This document shows positions 9,370 through 20,211 of a stretch of DNA of 64,000 bases, in pieces; the stretch's first letter is position 1, and each line of letters begins with the position of its first letter. The notes below the pieces were generated by a model, which was given only the letters and a program-made list of their open reading frames with translations, made no database searches and was not told where the DNA came from. Origin of the DNA: Massariosphaeria phaeospora (lineage: Eukaryota > Ascomycota > Dothideomycetes > Pleosporales); NCBI GenBank assembly GCA_011032825.1, contig JAADJZ010000014.1, forward strand, positions 558,001-622,000, read 5' to 3'. A program made the translations under genes and the position numbers.

Positions 9370-11310
9370 ATGGCCGAGGCATCACGCGTGAGGGCCTTCT
9401 TCACCCTGCTGAGGAACCTGACGCTGGCCGCCTTGACCTACGCAGTCATCTATGGCATCATAAACCTGGTGGCCGAGCCTGGCGCTGCGACCAAGGGCAA
9501 GCTGGGCATTCCTGCCTTCCTGGACAAGACAGGGCCCACCGAGTTTATCAAAACCACCAAGACTGGCAACATCCAGGTCAAGTTCGCAAGCTCCGCCAAA
9601 ACCGTCACCATCAACCCGCACGCAAACGTCTTCAACCGCCCTCTCACCGCTGTCAAGATCAAGGATGACTATCTGGGACCCCGCCCGCACGTCGATACCG
9701 AGGCCGACCTTCACTTGCTGGTCGAGCAATGCAGAGGCACATACGCTGGGATTGAGAAAATGAGGAACGTGTTTGACTGCCTGCAGTTCTTTGCCGACAA
9801 GGAAGACACCTACTACAAACTTCCCGAGGCGGCGGCGCGTGCAAGCACACAGGATCCTCGCCAAGCAGAGTATGTGAACGCAGACGGCCACGGCAATAGC
9901 CTCAAAAAATACGTCTCTAGCTCAGACGCTGCCGCGGCCAACGGATCCAACATCGGAACTTGCCCTGGCCCTATCGTTCCCTATCACGTCTACTGGACCG
10001 GATCTGCGACATGGCGCGTTGAGGTGTTTGTCAAGAGTTATCTTTACACTCAGAATCTCGCATGTTCACGGCTATGGATATGGCTAGACAGCGACCACAG
10101 CCCGAAAGCTGTCAGCGATATGCTAAACAAGGATGCTCTATTTGCCCGCTTCTTACCCTTGGTTGAACGCGGCGACATTGTTTTAAAGGCGTGGAAATTC
10201 CCTTCCCGAATTCCCTTACCCAAGGATGAGAAAGACGTCAATGGCTTTGGCTACTACAGCACACCTGGAAAGCCTAACATCAAGGGCGAACGGGCCGTCG
10301 CCGAAAACATCGTGGAAGACAAGAATGGGCAAAACTGGCTGGTGCTAACCCCCAAACAAATGACATTCCTCCCGGTCGCTGTTTCAGACGCGGTGCGGTT
10401 TGTTGTCTTACACATCCACGGTGGCGCTTATTTCGACATGGATGTACTGATGCTTAGAGACATGCGCCCGCTGCTATTACCGAAGCAACACTCATTCGCT
10501 GAACGCTGGGCCGCTCATCCGCACCCTGGCGACTACAACACTGCTATTATGTCGCTCACAGCGAACTCCTCGCTGTCGTCATATCTGCTCTATGGCGGTA
10601 TCCGCATGGGGCTTAATTTCCACCCTCGCGTTTTGGGTCGCATGGCTTGGAAAGACGGACGCGATCAAGAATTCCTCATGCTGGAAACAGCTGCCTTCGA
10701 CCCTATCTGGACAGAGTTTAATTGGGATCGCGAAGGTCGATGCACAGTACCGTGCCTACGAGACTACGGTGCAGCTTTCAAAGGCAAGGCTGGCGCAATC
10801 AAGGATGAGTGGGAAAGCTACGACGGTCCGCAATTAGAAACTGTCGACTTGGCTGAGGTGTCAAGGAAAGAGCTTCGGAACCCTGGGGCTGACAAGCTGA
10901 CTACGGAAATCGTTGCGGAGACCCAAGTCAAGCATACGAAGCGAGGTCGCGAGGAGTCGGACCATGTACCGATCTCAGCCACACCACCATCCAAGGGCGA
11001 TCACGCCGAGTCCTTCCACGCGACCATAGACGAAGAATTTGAACTGCGCCAAGCGGGTGTAGTTTCCAACTACACGCTTGCAGAAGACAAATTCCCTCCC
11101 AACAACCGCACGCTCGAGAACTTCTTCCGCGGCGCCTGGACGTACCACATCCACAACCAGTGGCTCAAGCACCCCGAACCATCGTCGTGGTTCTCCGTCC
11201 TCGAACACGCCCAGGATGGCTTCTTCGCAGGCAATCGCACGAACCCCTACGGTGAGAAGTGGACTGGTCCCAGCATCATGCCATACAACTACTGGCCAGA
11301 ATACGTCTGA
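9370..11310 (+). CDS. DXD-containing glycosyltransferase, GT32-like, type II membrane protein, 646 aa
   Basis: An uninterrupted frame reads from the ATG at 9370 (GATATGG). Residues 16-36 are a single hydrophobic anchor near the N-terminus (NLTLAALTYAVIYGIINLV), as in Golgi type II glycosyltransferases. The catalytic core shows IVPYHVYWTG, the SRLWIWLDSDHS strand, and SDAVRFVVLHIHGGAYFDMD with the metal/nucleotide-sugar DXD at Asp356-Met-Asp358. This is the Gly_transf_sug signature of families such as Och1 and Sur1. Further on, MSLTANSSLSSYLL matches the usual acceptor-side region. The role is probably transfer of a sugar to glycan or lipid in the Golgi. The exact donor and acceptor cannot be told. 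A polar insert of about 100 residues (roughly 490-590) separates the core from a conserved-looking Trp-rich C-terminus. Confidence 0.85.
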   Translation: MAEASRVRAFFTLLRNLTLAALTYAVIYGIINLVAEPGAATKGKLGIPAFLDKTGPTEFIKTTKTGNIQVKFASSAKTVTINPHANVFNRPLTAVKIKDDYLGPRPHVDTEADLHLLVEQCRGTYAGIEKMRNVFDCLQFFADKEDTYYKLPEAAARASTQDPRQAEYVNADGHGNSLKKYVSSSDAAAANGSNIGTCPGPIVPYHVYWTGSATWRVEVFVKSYLYTQNLACSRLWIWLDSDHSPKAVSDMLNKDALFARFLPLVERGDIVLKAWKFPSRIPLPKDEKDVNGFGYYSTPGKPNIKGERAVAENIVEDKNGQNWLVLTPKQMTFLPVAVSDAVRFVVLHIHGGAYFDMDVLMLRDMRPLLLPKQHSFAERWAAHPHPGDYNTAIMSLTANSSLSSYLLYGGIRMGLNFHPRVLGRMAWKDGRDQEFLMLETAAFDPIWTEFNWDREGRCTVPCLRDYGAAFKGKAGAIKDEWESYDGPQLETVDLAEVSRKELRNPGADKLTTEIVAETQVKHTKRGREESDHVPISATPPSKGDHAESFHATIDEEFELRQAGVVSNYTLAEDKFPPNNRTLENFFRGAWTYHIHNQWLKHPEPSSWFSVLEHAQDGFFAGNRTNPYGEKWTGPSIMPYNYWPEYV

Positions 11311-12803
11311 AGCCGGCCCCATGCCCTCGTAAATACCCCTTCCATGTGGCTTGGCTACATCGTAACATACGCCCGAAGGACGCGGCGCCGCGAGATCCCT
11401 CCGCCTCAGCAGGGTCTTGCATCTGTATTGTCCGCCTCATTAACGACACTTTTATCTGGATCAGCGCCCAGGTCTCCGCGGTTGCGCTCGCTCTCAGCAT
11501 GCATGCCGCCAGTCCGCCGTATCCAACTTTCACGACCCATAAAAATCCCACACATATTTCGGAATGCATAGATTACATACCACACATACCCACGGCGTTC
11601 GTTCGGGAGGCTCCCCTGTCTATATCTTCAAGCAGCATGCGCGAGGTCCAAGGCTAAGCTCAGTTCAGCTCAGCTCAATACCTTTGCGGTCTGTGGCGTT
11701 GTCTTTGTCGAAACTTCATGCTCGAGCTCAGGCTTCGGCTTGTGTTTTTCTGTTTTTCTTTTCTTTTCTCAGCTTGCTCATACCCCTATTGTACGTGCGG
11801 TGTTTTTTTCGTCATTCGCTTCGTGGCTATCACTGCGGGATGTGGTGTGTGTCCATTGTCAAGTACACACACGCACACATGCCCGATTTGCACATACACA
11901 CACACAGCTATACCTTCCATTCGTTTACTTCACGTACGTGGATCATAAGCTGATTAGCAGCGGGGCGTTTTTTCTCTTCTCCGTGCGGATCGATGCGGTT
12001 CGGTTCTTTCTTTCTTTGTGCAGTCCGTCCGTCTGCATGGCCTGCCCGCCCAATTTTCTTTTTCACTCAGCGCAGCGAAGGCGCCGGGACCGGGCACAGG
12101 CATTACATTACGCCGGAATTGAAGGCAGCGAAAATGGGGACCGAAATGTGGATTGCAACGGCAGCCATCATCATATACATACATACATACAGTGTAGTCT
12201 GGGAGCAGCAGTCTACCTACATACCTACCAATATCATGACCGAAAATGCGAAAACATGTTAAAAAAACATTCAAACGGCCGGTTTCTCCGTGATCTGTGC
12301 ACTCCGTTAAAATGCATGCATGCAGTAGTTTAAAAAAGAGGTATCGTTCATTCATTGACATTGCACGAACGATTTCGCTACGAGTAGTATCTATCCATCT
12401 AGCCTCCCTCGTACGTCGTTCTCCATACACACAAGTGACACACAACCCCCGGCACGTTTTCAGTGGAGCCAAATTGTTCGTGGGAAATGGTACATGTGCA
12501 TATTCCCATACGACGAACTTGGATGATGCAAGAACTGTCCTTCTACTACATACAGAACCGCCGCCTAATGCCCATTCCGTTCCATCGTCGGGTTGGGTTG
12601 GATTGAGTTTCGCCCAAAGCCATACCCATCCATCCATCCACCATTCACCCCCACTCACGCCCCAAAGCGCCAGAAATGCAAATATATAAACAGTATTACA
12701 ATGAACTGCCTGCCTGCCTGCCCACACTAGCCTCCACTGCCCTCCATACGAGTGAGTGAATAAAAACGACGTAGGTTTTTCGCCTTTGCCTTGCACCGCC
12801 TGC
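11311..12803. other. convergent 3' region with short simple repeats
   Basis: This lies between the 3' ends of the glycosyltransferase (+) and VPS27 (-). It is pyrimidine-rich, with an ACAT microsatellite at about 12175-12192, CATC units near 12625 and CCTG units near 12708. Open frames here are of low complexity and not convincing as genes. Confidence 0.5.
12175..12192. repeat. ACAT microsatellite
   Basis: Four to five ACAT units in the intergenic region between the glycosyltransferase and VPS27. Confidence 0.8.
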
Positions 12804-15355
12804 CTACAAATCGATCAGCGGCTCATCGATGATTTTCTGCTGCTGCACTGGCAGCTGGTTCTGCGGCGCAGACGGGAAACTCTCTGGGCCGTAGCCGCCC
12901 GCTGCGTAGGGCGCGGCCTGCCATGACGCGGGGCCGGAGGGCTGCTTTTGCGGTTGCGGCGGATGTTGTTGCCAGTGTTGCTGTTGCTGTTGTTGGTGGT
13001 GGGGCGGGGATTGGAGGGGCTGCGATGGTTGGTGTTGTTGTGCGGGAGGCGGTTGCTGCTGCGGGGTGGGTGTGGGCTCGTTTTGCTGCCAGTAGGGTGC
13101 CGAGGACTGCGGCTGCTGGGAGGAGTATGGTGGATTGTTTTGCGGGGCGGAAGAGAGCTGGGCGGGAGGCGAGAGGGGCGTCTGTTGGGGGGGCGCGCGG
13201 TGGTAGAGTTCGGGGGAGGATGTTTGGGCCGGCGGCTGTGATGGCTGCGAGGCGAAGCTCAGGGTGCGTTGGACGGATGGCGCAGAGGGTTGTGCGGGAT
13301 TGGAGTCGCCGTAATAGAAGCTCGCGCTCTCGGTGTCGGAGACGGTGGAGGGCGGTGCTTGTGGAGCGTAGCCGGGCGGCATTTGCGGAGCATAGGACGA
13401 GTTCGACACTTGCCGTTGCATCTGTGGCGACGGGGGTTTCTGATAAGCTGGAGGTGCCGGTTCGCCACCGTATGAAGCTAGATTCGGGTAGGGCTGCGAC
13501 GGCTGTTGTGCTTGCTGGTACGCATCTGCGGGCGGCGAGTTGAATTGCGGTGGGACAGAAGACCGCTTGTCGTACTGAGCATACGACTGTTGCGGTGGTG
13601 ACTGATATCCTCCATAATAGGTCTGAGGACGGGCGTAAGACTCGGACGAAGCTGCCTTCCCGGTATAGAAGCTCTCGCCTGTTTGGCCTTGTGAGGCACC
13701 TGACTGGACACTTGGGTACAGAGTAGTTGCTGGCCGTTGCATTGGCGGTGGCAGACCGTACATGGCGCTGCTTTGACTGTAGGTGCTTGACAACCGCTCC
13801 TCTAGCATTCGGTCGTAATAGCGGACAACGGTAGACAGCTTGGCATGTAGATCGAGAAGTGTATCTAGAGTAGTTAGTGAAGCTCGATGGCTACAATGAT
13901 CCAGTACGTACCATGCTTACTCATGGTCTCGCCATAAGTGCGGGCCAGCTTTGGCCGCAGCTTGCCAATGCTCTCGTACAACTCTTGGATCTGCGGTTCC
14001 CTCAATATCGTGCCCGGGGGCTGGTGCTGCAACCGATCTACGAGTGTCGAGAACAGGTTTATGTTCTCCGCTTCCACAGGGGTAAGCTCATAATCGTTTT
14101 TGGGCGCAACACTGGTATTTCCGTTCGAGGTAGCGGTTTGCTGCCGCAGAGTCGCGGCGTGTCTCTTCTTTTGCTGCTCCATATCGGCCAGCGACGCTGC
14201 AATAGCTGCAGCCAAATCTTCGTCTTCCTCCTCTTCTGGCGCAGCGGGAGTCGGCTTCGATCTCCCGTTCGGAACAGGGGGCTTTGTTTGCGACTGCAGC
14301 TGCGACTGCGGAACAAAACCAGACCCAAGCTGGCCCTGGACTTCCTCCAGGCTCATCTCCAGCGCCCGCCTCAAGTCTGCGTCAAAGCTGTCCTCAACAC
14401 GGGCGTTGCGGGGCTCCATCGAGCCTTGATATAGCGTCCTGCTCGGCTTCGCGGCATCGAACGATCTTGGCACCGGGGTGGCGCGCGACCTGTCCGTCAA
14501 TTTGGCGTGGCATCCATCATCCACCCGTACTGCCTCCATTATGCCTAGATGCGGTAACGGAATAGTGTTGCCAGAGCAGGCGCCACAGAAGACGTTCCCG
14601 CAGTTCCGGCAATGATGCTTGCGGTTCGTGAATGTGAAGGCGGTTCGACATCGCATGCAGACATCGGAGTCGGACCACTCTGGGGGCTGTGAATCGCACT
14701 GTCAGCAGAGCCTCGCGGCGTAGGTCGGAGAGGAAGTAGGGACTCACAGCGCTGCTGTCCAACATGCTGCTAGCAACATCGACCTTTGGGGGAAATCTGA
14801 AGCCTTCCCGCTGCAGGGTCTGGTACACTTCACTGATATAGGCCAAGGAGCTCCTGCCCTCGGCCGCCGTGGCCCACAACTGGATGAGCTCCAGCATTTT
14901 GTTCTTGACATGCTGGTTCGGCGCCACGGTCGATGGTGCTTTGAGTAACGATGTGAGGTTATCCATGAATTCCCGCGAAGCGATCTCGACGATGAAGTGG
15001 ACGCCGCCGTTCTTGACACAGCTGTCGGTAAGCTGGGGCAGGTTAGTATTGGTGCAATGATGTTCGGAAGCTGGACCAGCATACATTAAGCGCCGCCAGC
15101 TGCACATTCGGGTTCTTGTTCCCTATCCTCCGCTTCAGGGCGCGCATGGCCTCCCTCGGCTGCACCGTTTTGGAGCGGATGACGTCTGATATCTCCAGAT
15201 TCAGCGGCATGTCTTCCCTGTTGAGCATTAGCAGAGGCCTCTATTTGTGTCCAGCTCGAGAGCCTTGGGATAGGTACGTACAAGCTCGACGAGGTAGCGC
15301 GCTCGATCTGCTCGTCGAGCGCGCTGGCGGACGAGGACGAGAACCATCCCGCCAT
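12804..15355 (-). CDS. VPS27: Vps27, ESCRT-0 subunit (VHS, FYVE, two UIMs, PSAP motifs, clathrin box)
   Basis: Five exons on the minus strand: 15282-15355, 15085-15217, 14748-15032, 13912-14686 and 12804-13864; all joins keep phase and give 775 residues. The third base-perfect branch site TACTAAC lies in intron 2. The VHS domain spans about residues 1-150 ([30 protein letters not shown]). The FYVE zinc finger begins at residue 165 (WSDSD, then [13 protein letters not shown]). Two ubiquitin-interacting motifs follow at about 268-279 ([12 protein letters not shown]) and 321-334 ([10 protein letters not shown]). The Gln/Pro-rich tail has two PSAP motifs of the kind that bind the Vps23 UEV domain, and ends in the clathrin box LIDL. 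Vps27 binds PI3P and ubiquitinated cargo on endosomes and recruits ESCRT-I. It is divergently paired with the DOA4-type gene. Confidence 0.95.
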
Positions 15356-16026
15356 GGTCCCCCCGGTGGCTGCGGCGGCGGGCAAGCTAGAACAACCGTG
15401 AGGAGCGGGGCGGACGCCTGTAGAGTCGCGGGTGGCAGCGAGATAACTGGGTCGGTTCGACGGCAATAGCGCAGTGGTGAGAAAGGGCGTGGTGTTGCAG
15501 TAAATAGCAGCCAAGTGCTAGGTAGCAGCTTTCTGGAGTCGATGGCTTGGGCTGGGGCTCGGGCTGGGGCCTGGGTGCCCTACGCAATCGGCTGGCGGCT
15601 CGGTGGCGGAGCTGGTTTCGCCGACGCAGGCCATCAACCCACCACCTCGACGGGAACTCGCATTGAAACGACACACCCCACGCCTTTCACCGCCGCCAGA
15701 CACTCCCGCCAGACACCACCGCCGCCTCCTTTCACTGTCGCCAGACTGCACATCGCGCGCTCCACCGTCCCTAGTCACCAGCCTCTCAGCACCGCGTGCA
15801 CCGGTCGCACCGCCAACAAGGCCGTTTGCCGCACCGCGAACCTCCGCGTCACACCCCCGCCTCCGCACGAGACACCGTCCAAGGTCTTGCATCCCACGCT
15901 TGCTGCTGAGCCAGGCCTGCCGCAGCCTCCTCTGTAAAGAAGCATGTCCACTGTGTCCAGCGTCTGAGCTGCGACTATGACTTCGACTCCTTCGCTGCCG
16001 CCCTCGGACCCCTGCATACAGAGACC
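15356..16026. promoter_or_regulatory. shared divergent promoter of VPS27 and DOA4-type genes
   Basis: The 671 bp between the two start codons is GC- and pyrimidine-rich, without a clear TATA box. Both genes must have their promoters here, so the arrangement allows co-regulation. Two overlapping antiparallel open frames in the spacer look like composition artefacts. Confidence 0.6.
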
Positions 16027-19000
16027 ATGAGCGGCGCCTCAACTGGCAGTCGCAGTGGTGGTGCGGATGAGTGGAGAGGCAGGGATGGCGCACGCGACGG
16101 GAAAGCCTCCAAGGGCCTGTACCCGCCCATGGCTGAGATATCCGCGTCTGCAACCGAGAAAGCACTCAAACTCAGCGCCCAAACTGTTTGTCACCTTGTC
16201 TAGTATTCACTTGTATCGCTCCGCTAATGGGAGCGTAGATAGGGCGAGTCGTTGCCGAGGGGAGACATCACCTCACTCAGGCCAAGACTTGGCTCAATAG
16301 CCGGGGGTCTCCCGCTGCCGCGTGGTGGGAGTATATCGTCGCTTATGAACTTATCGTAAACTTGGTACCACAACATCGAGACTTCTATGACAAGATCAAA
16401 CAGAGCCGGAGCCAACTCCACCACGAGTTCAACGACCTACTACGGGTAACTCTACACCCTTCTATTGCACGTTTTCGGGGCGGCGAGCTGACGAGACAAT
16501 AGGAAGTTACAGCAAACGAAGAAAGGTTCTTGCGCATCAAAGACATTATCGTAAACGACAACAAAAGGAACGGGCCCAAAGCCATATCATCGCAGCCTTC
16601 CTCTCGTCCCAGCTCCATCACGTCTGATTCCACAATGCGAACCGAAGGACCTGGCTCACGCAGTTCGCGAACTTCGAACGGGTCCTTTGTTCCCCGACGC
16701 GACGACGAGTTGATGATACCCGATGTACCCTTGAATGTCCCCAACGGACGTGCCTCGACTGCCAGCCCACCAGATTCCCCTCGCCAGAAGCCTTCTGTTC
16801 AGCCAAAACCTCCGTCACTTCACGGCAGAGTTGTGCAACACAACACTTCGGTCGCGAATGGCGCAGGGATAAGTGACCTTGCTGAGCGGTTCTCTAAGCT
16901 TCGTGGAGTTGCTGCGCCCATTTACACCACATCTGTGAACTCCAACGATGATCCATCCGTTAAGATGCCATCCCCTTCGGAGTATCAATCTTCAAGTCGA
17001 CCGTTAGGACCTCGGGGGATGCCCCCTCCACCTCCCCATGCGCCCCCTCCTCATCCTCCCAGGTTACCATTAGACACGCAGCTTGCAGCTTCTCTGCCCA
17101 AAGAGCCTAGCCCCACATACAGTCCCGCTAGAAATTTTGGACAACCTGGCATCAATCCGCCGCGAAGTACCGCCCGGAGTATGGTAGGCAGCGGGGGTCG
17201 TAGTAACTCCCTCGCTTCTAGTGCCTCAAGTTATGCCCCAAATACAGACAGAGATCCCGACTCGTACTTTCCAGCGCAGCCAGGCGCTCAGCATGGTCCC
17301 TTGACTCGGAGGGCCTCGGTCAAACCAGTGGAGCTTCAAATCACCGTAGAGAAGCTGTATGACTACATGAAAATGTACAATGTGCTTGTAATCGATGTTC
17401 GGGACAGGGAAGAGTTTGACTCCGGTCACATATTTACCGGATCCATTATGTGTATCGAACCAACTGCATTACAAGACAATATCTCCGCCGAGCAGTTGCA
17501 GGACCGACTTGTGCTTTCGCCAGATGATGAACAGGCCATGTACGAGCGGCGCAATGAGTATGATTTAGTCATATACTACGATGAGTCTACCAAGACAAAT
17601 AACTTCCTCCAGAGGCATAAGCGGGACGACAAGGAAACCGCACTGAAGCGATTGTACGATACTTTGCATGAGTTTAATTCCGAGAAGCCATTACTACGAC
17701 CACCTATTTTCCTCATGGGCGGCATTGATGCATGGGTGGATCTTTTTGGGTCTCAGGCACTCAAGATGTCAACAACGGCTACCGTGGTCGCTAATGGACA
17801 AGTCAAACCCATCCGAGCCATTAGACGAGCACCTGCGCCCAGTCACAATGCGAAGCTTAACCTGCACAGACGGCGGAGACACGAATACAACCCAATGGAT
17901 GCTGACGAGGAGCGGCAATGGCTAGAAGAAGCGCGGAAAGGAAGGGCTGTCGTTGAGCATCCCGGTGACGGAGACTACGACGACGAAGAGTCTACCTCGC
18001 CTATGTATCGCACAACGGAGGATTTCCTCCGACGGTTCCCCGACGTGGAGCTGGACCAACAATCCATGATGTATCCAACGCCCCAGTCTCGACCCACAGG
18101 TCAGTACGTAGCGCCACCGCCCCTACCTGCACCGTCTCGACCAGCCCCGTCTGTGCCGAGGGTGAGCTACAGTGGAGTACACGAACGTCAAGTGGCCGCG
18201 CAGGGACGTGGTACTCAGCCTCCGACATATGTTTCACCCGGACGCTATGGGCATATTCGGCTACACAAGACTGGCCTGGTCAATTTTGGAGTCACCTGCT
18301 ACATGAACTCAGTAGTGCAGTGCTTGAGCGCCAACAGCGGTCTCACGGAAATCTTCCTGTCTGGAAAGTACGCCCAGAATCTCCAAAGGGAGAATTGGAA
18401 AGGGACGAAGGGTATCCTGCCGGAGGCGTACGCGACGTTACTTTCCAACCTTTACAAAGGCGATGTGATCTCGGTACGCCCAAGCACGTTCAGGGTGAGT
18501 GTTCGAAAGCTTTGACCATCATGCGCGAAGGACTAATTCGAAGCAGAAAGTTTGCGGGTTATACGGTTCCGTCTGGAGGATTGACGAACAGCAAGATGCC
18601 AAAGAGTTTCTTGAGTTCGTTTTAGATAATCTTCACGAGGACCTGAACGTTACCTGGAACAAACCCCCACTCAAATCACTGACGGATGCAGAAGAAGCGA
18701 TACGCGAAAATACTCCTCGTCAGTACGCGGCTCGAATCGAGTGGGGTCGCTACCAGTATCGCGACTTGTCCTCGATTGGCAACCTCTTCGCCGGTCAACA
18801 TGCCTCTCAGCTCACATGTCAGACATGCGGCACGACAAGTACTACATATGAAGCATTCTGGAGTATCAGCGTTCAAATTCCTCGCGACCGGCCGTGTGAC
18901 CTACGAGACTGCCTGCGCTCGTACTGTTCGGCAGAGCGCCTCGATGGTGCCGACATCTGGCGCTGTCCACGATGTAAAAAGGACCGCGAAGCGATCAAGA

Positions 19001-19470
19001 AGATCACCATTACTCGAGCACCTGAAACCCTCGTGGTACATTTCAAGAGGTTCACTGCTTCTAGGACAGAAAGCGCCCGCAAAGTCCGCACACCCATACA
19101 CTTTCCTCTCCAAGGTCTGGATCTGGGGCCTTTCATGGAGCCACCTATTTCGCCAGAAGAGGAGGCTTTCATAATGTCCAATAACCGAGACGCACCTGCG
19201 CAGTTGATGGGATTGAAAACTGATCCTGCAATGAACGGCCCGTACATCTACAACGCATACGCCGTCATCTGGCACATCGGCGCATCGCTGGGCAGCGGTC
19301 ATTATATTGCTCTGGTCAAAGACAAGTCGCGTGGATGCTGGCGTTCGTACAACGACGATCGGATTTCCGACTTCGAACCGGGCCAACTTCCCCCTGAGAA
19401 CCGACTACAAAACGAGAAGGCATATATCGTGTTTTACGAGCGCGAAAAAGTTGCCAGTGGAGCGCTGTGA
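16027..19470 (+). CDS. DOA4: Doa4-type ubiquitin-specific protease with rhodanese domain, 1093 aa
   Basis: Four exons: 16027-16185, 16239-16445, 16503-18494 and 18547-19470, all in phase. The N-terminal 120 residues are a helical domain like the USP8-dimer/MIT region. A disordered Pro/Ser linker follows, then a rhodanese-like domain at about residues 399-545 (VLVIDVRDREEFDSGHI). Its active loop (YYDESTKTNN) has no cysteine, so it is non-catalytic. The USP domain starts at GLVNFGVTCYMNSVVQCL, with catalytic Cys721. The QQDAKEF box follows, then the CxxC zinc pairs (CQTC, CPRC), and the His box GSGHYIAL with His1038 and SYNDDRIS. In yeast, Doa4 removes ubiquitin from cargo during ESCRT-III-driven sorting. 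Family members Ubp4, Ubp5 and USP8 are alike, so the symbol is a group-level assignment. Confidence 0.92.
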
Positions 19471-20211
19471 AGCTGGCTACCACGTCAGGTTCGAGGCGCA
19501 CATTATTATTTGTATATGAACGGCATGATGTAAGCATTTTCGCGGCGTTGGAAGACCCAATTGTGTATATGGGGGGGGGGGGGGGCATTAGTGTCTGAGG
19601 GCACTCTTTTCTGTTCAGTTCCTGTCTGATCTGGCTCTATCTCTGGGAAGCTCGATTTTGCATGCATGGCGTCTGGTCTGGATAGACGCAGCCGGCTGCA
19701 TGGTGTGGTTGGAGGCGCATAATATTGTTTTTAGCAGTATTGCCCTGTGGGTTGGAATGCTCTGTGATACCTCTATCAATTATACAAGATGTTGACAGCT
19801 TTTTGATTCTGTCGTACTACTGACCTCAATGCTCGACACTCACACCATGTTCGTGCTCTTACATGTGATGGGTAATGCGGACATCAGACCCTCTTGGAGA
19901 GCATCCTTGTACATCTGCAACTCAGTCCGCATGCTCATGCAGCAGAACTGAAATTTTGCACAGTTTGGTCTCTGCGCCGTCATGCGTCCGATAAGGCTGG
20001 GCTAGAAGAGCGTTGAGCGTGGCGCTAAACCGAAGCCGATGATCGGCAGACGCTTTGGCCGCCTCAACCCCAGCATTTTTTTATTTATCTCCGCTCTTGA
20101 CTGCCCCGCTGCCCGCAATTTCTTGAAACTCACATACGACTGCGTTGAAGTTGCAATTGTCCGATCGTAGCACTCCCAAACTACCAGTGAAGTGAAAGCA
20201 AAGCTCTCAAC
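19471..20211. other. intergenic region between DOA4-type gene and argininosuccinate synthase
   Basis: Holds the 3' end of the deubiquitinase gene, a run of 15 G at 19571-19585, and the promoter of the argininosuccinate synthase gene. No further gene seen. Confidence 0.5.
19571..19585. repeat. poly-G tract, 15 bases
   Basis: Uninterrupted run of 15 G on the plus strand, about 100 bp after the deubiquitinase stop codon. Length may be uncertain, since such runs are prone to sequencing and replication slippage. Confidence 0.9.

Noticed and set aside
11954..12796. 280-codon frame on the minus strand between two convergent genes
   Set aside because: No recognisable protein, covers microsatellites and 3' UTR sequence, and lacks coding character.
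15518..16165. Minus-strand frame in the VPS27-DOA4 spacer
   Set aside because: Overlaps the first exon of the DOA4-type gene and its promoter; Arg/Ser/Pro-rich composition is typical of a shadow.
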